DNA from: JBPRGG01 sp051418075
GTDB taxonomy: Bacteria > Bacteroidota > Bacteroidia > Cytophagales > Cyclobacteriaceae
Direction: 5' to 3'
Length of the DNA: 5,908 nt
Assembly: GCA_051418075.1 (NCBI GenBank)
Contig: JBPRGG010000150.1
Location: 1 to 5,908, forward strand
The notes under the pieces were generated by a model. That model saw only the letters and a program-made list of their open reading frames with translations. It did no database searches and was not told the origin of the DNA. The position numbers and the translations under genes are program-made. Shown piece by piece: positions 1 to 5,908 of this stretch. Every line of letters starts with the position of its first letter. The stretch's first letter is position 1.

Positions 1-480
1 TTTAGCTATAAAAATATTGAGTTAAATGTTATTGTTCAGGGATCACAGGGCAATGATATCATCAATTTGCAAAAGAGGTTTATCGGCAATGTAACAGGTG
101 CTTTTAATAATTTTGATGAAATACTGCAAAGATGGCGATCACCTGAACAGCCAGGTAATGGTGAAGTACCAAGGGCCAACCGATCCCCCAAAGGAAGAAA
201 CAACGCTGCACCTAATAGTTACCGGGTTGAAGATGGCTCATTCTTGAGAATACGAAATATTACTTTAGCCTACAACTTGCCTTCAACTTTGCTCGATAAT
301 ATTCCTCTAACCAGAACCAGGGTGTATTTTTCAGTGCAGAATGCCTTTACATTTACCAATTATCAAGGGTATAACCCGGAAGTAAGCGTCACTGGCAACA
401 ATCCGCTGACTCCGGGTGTGGATTATGGTACCTATCCCGTTACACGAGTATTTACTTTAGGTGTTAATTTAGGATTTTAA
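1..480 (+). CDS. susC: SusC/RagA-family TonB-dependent outer-membrane transporter, C-terminal part (5' end outside window)
   Basis: The frame is open from base 1 to a TAA at 478-480 and encodes the last ~159 residues of a protein that normally runs to about 1000. The TTG at 67 is an internal codon, not a start. Family hallmarks seen in order are a GNDIIN segment near the beginning, an R-W-x-x-P-E-Q stretch with downstream P-R, the strongly conserved block VEDGSFLRIRNITLAYNLP, then RVYFSVQNAFTFTNYQGYNPEVS and a closing YPVTRVFTLGVNLGF. The terminal phenylalanine and alternating hydrophobic residues form the last beta-strand and the signal for outer-membrane insertion. In the family, SusC is the TonB-powered barrel that imports oligosaccharides delivered by its SusD lid. 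The SusD gene starts 14 bases downstream, the standard order, so the two are surely one transcript. The substrate cannot be read from this fragment. The plug domain, TonB box and any N-terminal extension are missing from view. Confidence 0.96.
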   Translation, partial: FSYKNIELNVIVQGSQGNDIINLQKRFIGNVTGAFNNFDEILQRWRSPEQPGNGEVPRANRSPKGRNNAAPNSYRVEDGSFLRIRNITLAYNLPSTLLDNIPLTRTRVYFSVQNAFTFTNYQGYNPEVSVTGNNPLTPGVDYGTYPVTRVFTLGVNLGF

Positions 481-494
481 AAATTGAATGAATT

Positions 495-1955
495 ATGAAA
501 ACTAATTATGTAATAATAAAAAAGCTCAGAAATCTAACCTATACTTTATTGGCGTTGATGCTTTTTAGTTGCGGTGAGGATTTCATCGATTTGGCTCCCA
601 TATCAGATGCTAATATCAATAACTTTTATAAAACACCGGCTGATTTTGAAAATGCAGTCAATGGAGTGTACGCTTCATTGCAAGCTCCTTACGGGGATTT
701 CTTCAACTTCAGTGGTATCCGCTCAGACCAGGGAGACATTCAAAATACAACTGGTTCCTTCTATCAGCAATATGATGAATTTGATCAGTTCTTTCTCGAT
801 CCCGCCAATCCGATTATTCAACGTACCTGGACCAACTATTACCAAACAATCGGGCGGGCCAATACCGTGCTTGATCGTATCGGTGGTATTACAATTACAG
901 AAAGCCTGGCCAACCGGCTTGAAGGTGAGGCCAGGTTTTTACGGGCATTGGCTTATTTTGATTTGGTGAGAATATTTGGCGATGTGCCTTTGGTAACCAA
1001 TGAAGTCAATGATCCTTTGGCTGGTCTGGAGCAGGAACGTAATGCTGCTTCACAAGTGTATGATCAAATCATTGCAGATTTAGAAGAGGCAGCTTCGCTG
1101 TTACCAAATACATATACCGGAGATGATATAGGTAGAGCTACAAGTTTTGCAGCCAAAGCGTTATTAGGAAAAGTGTATTTGACGAATCAACAACCTGGTT
1201 TGGCAGAAACTACCTTAAAAGATGTAATTGATAATGGTGGCTATAGCTTGTTGGATGATTATGCGGCTATTTTTGATGTTAATAACGCCAATCATGCTGA
1301 GTCTGTTTTTGAAATACAGTATAAATCCGGGTTGAATTTTACCGGTAGTGGTTTTACTAATCTTTTTGCGCCCGGAGATTCTAAAATTGTACCCGGAGAC
1401 AATCAGGGGTTTAATCGTCCAACTGCAGATTTTCTTGCCAGCTACACTGAGAATGACCTACGTAAGGACAAGTCGGTGAGCTTTTATTCCAGTGGAGATG
1501 GAGCTATTGTAGATGAACCATACACGGTAAAATACATGTCTAATTTGGAAAACCCCTACGATTCTGACAATAACTGGATTGTACTGCGATATGCTGACGT
1601 ATTATTAATGTACGCTGAGGCACTGTTAGAAAATGGAAAATCGGCAGAAGCCATAGATGCATTGAATGAGGTACATGCTCATCCACGTACAGGCTTAGAT
1701 GCATACACCAGCATTGAGTTAAGCTCGGATGAACTGATTGAACAAGCCATTCGTGATGAGCGAAATATTGAACTGGCTTTTGAGGGCCATCGCTGGTTTG
1801 ACCTGGTACGATGGGATATTTACATGGAGGTAATGAATGCTCATACTGGTCTTAGGCCGGGTGTAACGGTTGAGGCGCATCACCGACTATTCCCCATTCC
1901 TCAAGCCGAAATAGATATCAATCCAGACGGAATTACGCAGAATGATAATTATTAG
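495..1955 (+). CDS. susD: SusD/RagB-family surface glycan-binding lipoprotein
   Basis: This complete 486-residue protein is of usual family length. Residues 1-26 are a lipoprotein signal: basic start, hydrophobic TLLALMLFS, then lipobox LFSC with Cys26 as the lipidated residue. The following GEDFID is acidic, as expected for export to the outer face of the outer membrane. Seen in order are the N-terminal SusD motif (NNFYKTPADFENAVNGVY, ~42-59), EARFLRALAYFDLVRIFGDVPL (~145-166), the TPR-like helix around 217-229, RYADVLLMYAEAL (~365-377), the block AIRDERNIELAFEGHRWFDL (~418-437) and the typical ending HRLFPIPQAEIDINP. The family forms the lid over SusC and binds the incoming glycan. The ATG at 495 is chosen because it alone gives the full signal peptide and lies 14 bases after susC. 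Stops are in tandem (TAG then TAA at 1956). One oddity is the loop EVHAHPRTGL (~392-401), where relatives usually have a shorter EVRARxGL type sequence. The bound sugar cannot be predicted. Confidence 0.97.
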   Translation: MKTNYVIIKKLRNLTYTLLALMLFSCGEDFIDLAPISDANINNFYKTPADFENAVNGVYASLQAPYGDFFNFSGIRSDQGDIQNTTGSFYQQYDEFDQFFLDPANPIIQRTWTNYYQTIGRANTVLDRIGGITITESLANRLEGEARFLRALAYFDLVRIFGDVPLVTNEVNDPLAGLEQERNAASQVYDQIIADLEEAASLLPNTYTGDDIGRATSFAAKALLGKVYLTNQQPGLAETTLKDVIDNGGYSLLDDYAAIFDVNNANHAESVFEIQYKSGLNFTGSGFTNLFAPGDSKIVPGDNQGFNRPTADFLASYTENDLRKDKSVSFYSSGDGAIVDEPYTVKYMSNLENPYDSDNNWIVLRYADVLLMYAEALLENGKSAEAIDALNEVHAHPRTGLDAYTSIELSSDELIEQAIRDERNIELAFEGHRWFDLVRWDIYMEVMNAHTGLRPGVTVEAHHRLFPIPQAEIDINPDGITQNDNY

Positions 1956-1982
1956 TAAGTAAATATTAAAATGCTGAAATTT

Positions 1983-2030
1983 AAAGGCTGGGAATAAATA
2001 CTGTTTTAAAGTATCATTCCTTGCCTTTTT
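1983..2030 (+). terminator. Imperfect hairpin with T-run between susD and the glycosidase gene (terminator or attenuator)
   Basis: The left arm at 1983-2002 and the right arm at 2010-2028 pair as AAAGGC/GCCTTT, then GGAAT/ATTCC, then ATACT/AGTAT. They are broken by a 2x2 internal mismatch and a 2x1 bulge, and close on a 7-base loop, GTTTTAA. The lower stem runs straight into five Ts (2026-2030), the form of a Rho-independent terminator. It lies 27 bases after the susD stop and 19 bases before the next start. Inference: it ends or partly ends the susCD transcript, so the enzymes downstream would be made at a lower level, or it protects the 3' end of susCD mRNA. No recognisable Bacteroidota promoter (TAnnTTTG type) was seen between the hairpin and 2050, which favours partial read-through. 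Confidence 0.65.
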
Positions 2031-2049
2031 ACTTATAAATGAAAGTACC

Positions 2050-4086
2050 ATGATCCAAAAGTTTCAGGTTTTCTTTGGTGTATTTGTATTGATATGTTTG
2101 ACCTCCCAGGCCCAAATGAATGACTGCCAGGCATATTGGCATGCCGATACCCTTATTTTGAAAAATAGTGTGATTGAGCAAAAACTCATTTGGAAAAACG
2201 GCGAATTACATCACCTATCACTTGCCAGTAAATCTGAAAAATTGATATTTTCTGACAGAATACCTTCCGTGGCTATATTTGAGCAGGATGCCAAAATTAC
2301 AGAAGCCAATCTTGAAATTGTAAAAGTAGAAGACCATTATCTCTATCCTGATCACCTGCAAGCGCATATAGTTACCCAATACCCAGGCATTACATTGAAA
2401 AGAGTGTTTAAAATTTTCCCCGGTGCACCTGCCATTGCCTGTCAATATTTTTATAAAGATGTAAAACTGCAAAATAAGGGTGCAAGCCAAATCCTTTCGG
2501 ATGGCGTGGAAACTGCAAAGGCTCAGTCAGCCACCGACCTTAAATTTAGCAGCTATGGTTTAAAAAACCGACATTGGCGCATCGATTATGTTAGTTTTCA
2601 AGATGTAACTGACAACTTTAACAACCTTGTGAAGGAAAACCATTTGATTGCTTATCGCTATGCCCAGCCACTGAAAGCCAATTTACTTTTTGCCCGGGAT
2701 CAATTGACTGATAAGCAATTTTTTATCTTAAAAGAATCGCCTTTGCATCACAACCAAGTCAACTACCCGGGAGCTGACTTCATGGTTTCTAACAAAGAAA
2801 TAAGCGTAACCGGTGTAGGAATTCCTTTTGATCCGACGCAAGAGTGGCAGCCAGGTTACACCGTTACAACAGGCATGTTAACTACCACCGAAAACAGACT
2901 GGTAAGCTTGAGAAAATACGTCAAGGCCTCTAGACAGTATGGCCCCCAGCATGAGATGATTTTGATGAATACCTGGGGCGATCGAGGGCGCGATGGAAAA
3001 ATAAGTGAGGCATTTGCTTTACGCGAGATAGCCGCCGGTAAAAAAATGGGTTTTACTCATTTGCAGCTTGACGATGGCTGGCAAAAAGGACTCTCTAAAA
3101 ACTCTGCAACCTCTGGTGGCAGGCTTTGGAGCGAATGGCCGGAAGGCAGCTGGGAGCCTAATCCGGAAAGATTTTCTAACGGGTTGGAAAAAACTGTGGA
3201 AGCAGCGGAAAAAGCAGGCATGAAAATTGGTCTTTGGTTCAACCCTACCAGTGCCAACAATTTTGCCACCTGGGAGCGTGATGCCAACGTGCTGCTGGAT
3301 TATTACAAAAAATACAACATTGCCACTTTCAAAATCGACGGGTTGCAAATACCGAATAAAACCGCCGAGCAAAATCTCAGAAAATTTTTTAATAAAGTGA
3401 TGCAGGAAGCCGAGGGGCAAGTAGTATTTAACACTGATGTAACGGCAGGTAGGCGAGGCGGCTACTTTTTTTACGATGAATATGGTAATATTTTCGTGGA
3501 AAACCGCTACACCGATTGGGCCAATTACTATCCTTACCAAACGCTGCGCAATCTCTGGCAACTATCGCGTTACGTGGCCCCTGAAAAGCTGCAATTTGAA
3601 TTTTTGAACAAGTGGCGTAATACCGATAAATATCCGGAAAATGACATCTTTGCGCCAGCCAATTATGATTTTGAATATTTGTTTGCCACCACTATGATGG
3701 CTCAGCCATTAGCTTGGTTCGAGGGTTCCAATTTACCGGAAGAAGCTTTTCAGGCAGCAACTGCCATTAAAAAATATCAGGAAATAATGGCTGATATTCA
3801 TCAGGGAATTATTCTCCCCATTGGGAAGGAGCCTAGTGGCAAATCATGGACCGGCTTCCAATCTATGAATGGCAATAGAGGGTATTTGCTGGTATTCCGG
3901 GAAAATCATGCAGAAAACCAGCAACCAATAGCCACTCATTTTGCAGTTGGCAACCAGGTGAAATTTACCTCGGTGATTGGCAAAGGAAAAGACTTTGAAA
4001 GTACTATAGAGGAAGAGGGTAAGTTGGTAGTACAACTTCCGGAAAAGAACAGCTATGGCTTGTGGACATATGAACTTGAAAAATAA
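2050..4086 (+). CDS. Secreted melibiase-type glycoside hydrolase, GH36-like (clan GH-D), substrate uncertain
   Basis: This 678-residue protein, close to the ~700 usual for GH36, begins with a type I signal peptide (hydrophobic 7-18, likely cleavage after SQA at residue 21), so it is periplasmic or exported. Residues ~22-290 resemble the N-terminal beta-sandwich. The barrel starts at LMNTWGD (~305-311), followed by LQLDDGW (338-344; GH36 enzymes have a similar DDGW), GMKIGLWFNP (390-399; cf. GLWFEP) and FKIDG (427-431). Asp430 sits where the family nucleophile (K-x-D) is found. Next come NTDVTAGRRGGYFF (461-474), in place of the glycine-rich SCxSGGGR strand, and VENRYTDW (483-490), in place of WTSDNTD. 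The C-terminal ~80 residues should be the small beta domain. In GH36 the acid/base is the first Asp of SDNTD. Here a simple alignment puts Arg485 or Tyr486 there, so the acid is unclear, with Asp489 and Asp463 as candidates. An alpha-galactosidase-like exo activity is the family-based guess. The gene lies 18 bases before the sulfatase gene. Confidence 0.85.
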   Translation: MIQKFQVFFGVFVLICLTSQAQMNDCQAYWHADTLILKNSVIEQKLIWKNGELHHLSLASKSEKLIFSDRIPSVAIFEQDAKITEANLEIVKVEDHYLYPDHLQAHIVTQYPGITLKRVFKIFPGAPAIACQYFYKDVKLQNKGASQILSDGVETAKAQSATDLKFSSYGLKNRHWRIDYVSFQDVTDNFNNLVKENHLIAYRYAQPLKANLLFARDQLTDKQFFILKESPLHHNQVNYPGADFMVSNKEISVTGVGIPFDPTQEWQPGYTVTTGMLTTTENRLVSLRKYVKASRQYGPQHEMILMNTWGDRGRDGKISEAFALREIAAGKKMGFTHLQLDDGWQKGLSKNSATSGGRLWSEWPEGSWEPNPERFSNGLEKTVEAAEKAGMKIGLWFNPTSANNFATWERDANVLLDYYKKYNIATFKIDGLQIPNKTAEQNLRKFFNKVMQEAEGQVVFNTDVTAGRRGGYFFYDEYGNIFVENRYTDWANYYPYQTLRNLWQLSRYVAPEKLQFEFLNKWRNTDKYPENDIFAPANYDFEYLFATTMMAQPLAWFEGSNLPEEAFQAATAIKKYQEIMADIHQGIILPIGKEPSGKSWTGFQSMNGNRGYLLVFRENHAENQQPIATHFAVGNQVKFTSVIGKGKDFESTIEEEGKLVVQLPEKNSYGLWTYELEK

Positions 4087-4104
4087 AGTAATCAAATAAT
4101 AATC

Positions 4105-5535
4105 ATGCGTATTCTGTCATTTATTACTATTTTTTCCTTTCTTTCCTACTCCTGCCAACAATCAGGAGATACAGAAGAGAACCCACCCAATGTGGTGTTC
4201 ATTCTGGTGGATGACCTTGGCTATAAAGACCTGGGTGTGTATGGTAGTACATTCTACGATACGCCTCACCTCGATTCATTGGCTGGTGTAAGTACCAGGT
4301 TTACCAATGCTTATGCTGCCTCACCGGTTTGCTCGCCTACCAGGGCTGCTCTGATGACCGGTAAAGATCCGGTACGGGTCAATATTACCGATTGGATTCC
4401 GGGTCATAAGCTGGAATATGTGGATAACCCGAATCTGGTACCGCCGGAAGACATTCATAATCTTCCACTAAGTGAAATTACTTTAGCGGAAGCTTTTAAA
4501 GATCATGGTTATAAAACTTTTTACGCGGGCAAATGGCACCTGGGCGAAACTGCAGACTACTGGCCGCAGCAACAGGGTTTTGATATTAATAAAGGAGGTC
4601 ATCATAAAGGCTCGCCTCCGGGAGGCTATTACTCACCCTATAAAAATCCCCGTTTAGAAAATGGTCCGGAAGGTGAATATCTTACCGATAGGCTTACTGA
4701 TGAATCTATACAGTTTATTGAAAACAATCAGGACAGTTCCTTCTTTCTGTACCTGGCATTTTACACGGTGCATACACCAATACAAGGTTGCGAAAAATAT
4801 GATGCGTATTATCAGCAAAAGAAGAAGCAATTGCCCAACCAGGGTGAGGTGAAAATTTTGCAGGATGGGAGGCTGACCACACGAATTAATCAATCAGATG
4901 CAAAATACGCCGCCATGGTTCGATCCATGGACGAAAACGTAGGTCGTCTTTTAAGAAAGCTAAATGACTTGAGACTGGCTGAGAATACGATTATTGTATT
5001 TACTTCTGACAATGGTGGCCTTACTGCCAGAGGAAGCAACCCAGGTCCAACTGCTGTATATCCTCTTCGGGCCGGCAAAGGCTGGCTTTACGAAGGTGGT
5101 GTTCGAGTTCCATTGATCATCAAAACCCCGGGACAGCAAATTGGCCAGATTACCGAGCAGCCTGCTATCAGCATGGATTTGTTTCCTACGGTCTTGCAGC
5201 TGGCCGGATTACCCCGGTTGCCAGAGCAACCTCAGGATGGGCAAAGCCTGATGCCCTATTTGAAAGAGCCTGCACAGGTAGATGAGCGTACCCTTGTATG
5301 GCATTATCCTCATTACCACGGCACGACCTGGAGGCCAGGTTCCGCCATCAGGCAAGGCGATTGGAAATTGATTGAATTTTATGAAAAAGACACCGTTGAA
5401 TTATATAATCTGAAAGACGATGAAGGTGAAAATATTAACAGGTCCATCGAACTGCCTGAAAAAGCAAAAGAACTCAGGGGGCTTATGCATGAATATATTA
5501 AAGCTAGAAATGGCAATTATCCTCTGGACTTGTGA
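4105..5535 (+). CDS. S1-family (formylglycine-dependent) sulfatase, probable lipoprotein
   Basis: This complete 476-residue protein is a normal length for bacterial S1 sulfatases. The first 17 residues are a short hydrophobic signal ending SYSC. Cys17 is probably lipidated although the residue three before it is Ser rather than Leu, and an acidic stretch (GDTEE) follows. Catalytic parts are all visible: metal ligands in LVDDLG (Asp36, Asp37), the C-S-P-T-R core at 76-80 whose Cys76 must be oxidised to formylglycine, GKWHLG (Lys143, His145), TVHTPI (His223), SDNGG (Asp302, Asn303) and GKGWLYEGGVRVP (Lys325). It hydrolyses sulfate esters on sugars. The overall pattern (arylsulfatase A/GALNS-like, with GHHKGSPPGGYYSP at ~165-178) suggests a carbohydrate sulfatase, perhaps of a subfamily acting on galactose-type sugars, but the subfamily call is tentative. 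No maturation enzyme (FGE or anSME) is in the window, so it must be encoded elsewhere. The gene follows the glycosidase by 18 bases and is likely in the same transcript. Confidence 0.95.
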   Translation: MRILSFITIFSFLSYSCQQSGDTEENPPNVVFILVDDLGYKDLGVYGSTFYDTPHLDSLAGVSTRFTNAYAASPVCSPTRAALMTGKDPVRVNITDWIPGHKLEYVDNPNLVPPEDIHNLPLSEITLAEAFKDHGYKTFYAGKWHLGETADYWPQQQGFDINKGGHHKGSPPGGYYSPYKNPRLENGPEGEYLTDRLTDESIQFIENNQDSSFFLYLAFYTVHTPIQGCEKYDAYYQQKKKQLPNQGEVKILQDGRLTTRINQSDAKYAAMVRSMDENVGRLLRKLNDLRLAENTIIVFTSDNGGLTARGSNPGPTAVYPLRAGKGWLYEGGVRVPLIIKTPGQQIGQITEQPAISMDLFPTVLQLAGLPRLPEQPQDGQSLMPYLKEPAQVDERTLVWHYPHYHGTTWRPGSAIRQGDWKLIEFYEKDTVELYNLKDDEGENINRSIELPEKAKELRGLMHEYIKARNGNYPLDL

Positions 5536-5543
5536 AATAAACC

Positions 5544-5577
5544 TGCTGGTGAAAATTTCGGCTTCTGGACACCAGCA
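5544..5577 (+). terminator. Short perfect hairpin just after the sulfatase stop (possible transcript end)
   Basis: TGCTGGTG at 5544-5551 and CACCAGCA at 5570-5577 are exact reverse complements separated by 18 bases, and start 9 bases after the sulfatase stop. An 8-pair stem with half G-C pairs could fold in the mRNA. There is no T-run right after it, so a classic Rho-independent terminator is not supported. It may protect the 3' end, help Rho-dependent ending, or be chance. Confidence 0.3.
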
Positions 5578-5754
5578 TTCGGCACACGTCAGTCATACAT
5601 CATCCGTTGCTCCCATCGTCATCATCCATTTTTTGTACCGGTCATCCGTCATTAGTGCAGAACCTACTACTTTTTTAAATTAGCAATATCCACCCCTCAG
5701 TTATCTCTTGTTTAGAAATTATGAAAATTCATTTTTTCCTTAGACATTAGTTTT
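5578..5754. other. Non-coding spacer: CAT/TCC-rich low-complexity stretch followed by AT-rich segment
   Basis: No believable gene is present on either strand. From about 5590 to 5655 the + strand is rich in short related words (CATCATCC, GTCATCATCC, GTCATCCGTCATT), giving imperfect repeats with a three-base rhythm. After about 5660 the sequence becomes strongly AT-rich. The abrupt change of texture, followed by the start of a SusD-like fragment, is consistent with an old recombination junction (inference). No clear promoter matching the Bacteroidota TAnnTTTG element was found here. Confidence 0.5.
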
Positions 5755-5908
5755 TTGAAAAAAAATAATTTAATCAATCAGGTAAAAGAAAGAGCGGGAG
5801 CCCCTTTGCTTGAGCTAAGCAATTTTCCCGATAAGGCATCTTTGAATGAAGCCATTTTGCAGGAAAGAGAATGGGAATTCTGGGGCGAAGCCAAAGGGCG
5901 GCAGGATC
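5755..5908 (+). pseudogene. C-terminal fragment of a second SusD/RagB-like protein, N-terminus missing (runs off window)
   Basis: The frame is open from 5725 (after a TGA at 5722-5724) to the window end. From about 5770 it reads LINQVKERAGAPLLELSNF, then LNEAILQEREWEFWGEAKGR and QD. This is the pattern of the last fifth of SusD proteins. It lines up with residues ~388-436 of the intact SusD here (ALNEV... then LIEQAIRDERNIELAFEGHR-WFD), and REWEFWGEAKGRQD matches the REWEL-EGxRxxDLIR type block. The preceding codons (5725-5769) look like unrelated AT-rich spacer. There is no ATG in frame, no signal peptide, and nothing of the ~380 residues that should precede. TTG at 5755 is the only in-frame start-like codon nearby. 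The fragment differs enough from the upstream SusD to come from another subfamily, so it is not a recent local duplication. The best explanation is a 5'-truncated remnant. An assembly junction is the alternative. The 3' end is not visible. Confidence 0.75.

Noticed and set aside
67..480. TTG at 67 as the start of a separate 137-residue gene
   Set aside because: The frame is open from base 1 and the residues before 67 (ending GNDIIN) are typical SusC sequence, so this is an internal codon of a truncated-by-window gene.
574..969. 131-residue open frame on the plus strand inside susD
   Set aside because: It overlaps a clear SusD protein in another frame and has no family features.
1956..2049. 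Independent promoter for the glycosidase gene
   Set aside because: No convincing match to the Bacteroidota -7 element TAnnTTTG was found between susD and 2050.
2039..2053. Four-codon ORF (MKVP, stop) whose stop overlaps the glycosidase start
   Set aside because: It could hint at translational coupling, but so short an ORF arises easily by chance and no supporting signal was seen.
3019..3561. 180-residue open frame on the minus strand inside the glycosidase gene
   Set aside because: It lies entirely opposite a well-supported coding region, and its protein has no recognisable motif; it is a shadow frame.
5593..5652. 19-residue minus-strand ORF (starting MTDDRYKKW) in the spacer
   Set aside because: It is too short, made from repetitive CAT/TCC-rich sequence, and has no start-site or promoter support.
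5420..5683. 87-residue open frame crossing the sulfatase end and the spacer
   Set aside because: Its first part overlaps the sulfatase coding sequence, and the rest is translated low-complexity spacer.
5721..5750. ATG at 5721 as the start of the SusD-like fragment
   Set aside because: It is in a different frame and stops after nine codons; the peptide does not lead into the SusD-like sequence.
5755..5757. TTG at 5755 as a true start of a short new gene
   Set aside because: There is no ribosome-site or promoter evidence, and the product would begin in the middle of a SusD domain; truncation explains it better.

Overview
The window looks like part of a polysaccharide utilisation locus (PUL) from a member of the Bacteroidota. 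The evidence is a SusC-like TonB-dependent transporter tail followed 14 bases later by a SusD-like lipoprotein, Bacteroidota-style lipoprotein signals with acidic residues after the cysteine, no strong Shine-Dalgarno sequences, and a moderately AT-rich base composition. A sulfatase in the locus suggests a marine or alga-associated lifestyle, possibly a Cytophagales-type organism, but genus and family cannot be fixed from this sequence.

Layout, all on the + strand: (1) bases 1-480, the last ~159 codons of a SusC-family outer-membrane transporter whose start lies outside the window; (2) 495-1955, a complete SusD-family glycan-binding lipoprotein; (3) 1956-2049, a 94-base gap with a long imperfect hairpin ending in a T-run, a likely terminator or attenuator; (4) 2050-4086, a secreted melibiase-type (GH36-like, clan GH-D) glycoside hydrolase with an unusual active-site neighbourhood; (5) 4105-5535, an S1-family (type I, formylglycine) sulfatase lipoprotein, 18 bases downstream of the hydrolase and probably co-transcribed with it; (6) 5536-5754, a non-coding spacer with a small hairpin, a CAT/TCC-rich low-complexity stretch and an AT-rich segment; (7) about 5755 to the window end, an open frame that reads like the C-terminal part of a second, different SusD protein with no N-terminal part. 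This is probably a truncated remnant from PUL rearrangement.

Together the intact genes make a plausible uptake and depolymerisation module. SusD binds an oligosaccharide at the cell surface and SusC imports it. The sulfatase removes sulfate esters, and the periplasmic GH36-like enzyme removes terminal sugars (galactose-type by family precedent). A sulfated, galactose-containing glycan is the simplest substrate guess, but this is inference. Nothing in the window proves the substrate, and no regulator (hybrid two-component system, ECF sigma/anti-sigma pair, AraC type) is present here.

The points most worth a second look are the SusD fragment after the sulfatase, the GH36-like enzyme in which the usual acid/base aspartate is not obvious, and the hairpin separating susCD from the enzyme genes. 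I found no wholly new system, RNA gene, CRISPR array or insertion sequence.
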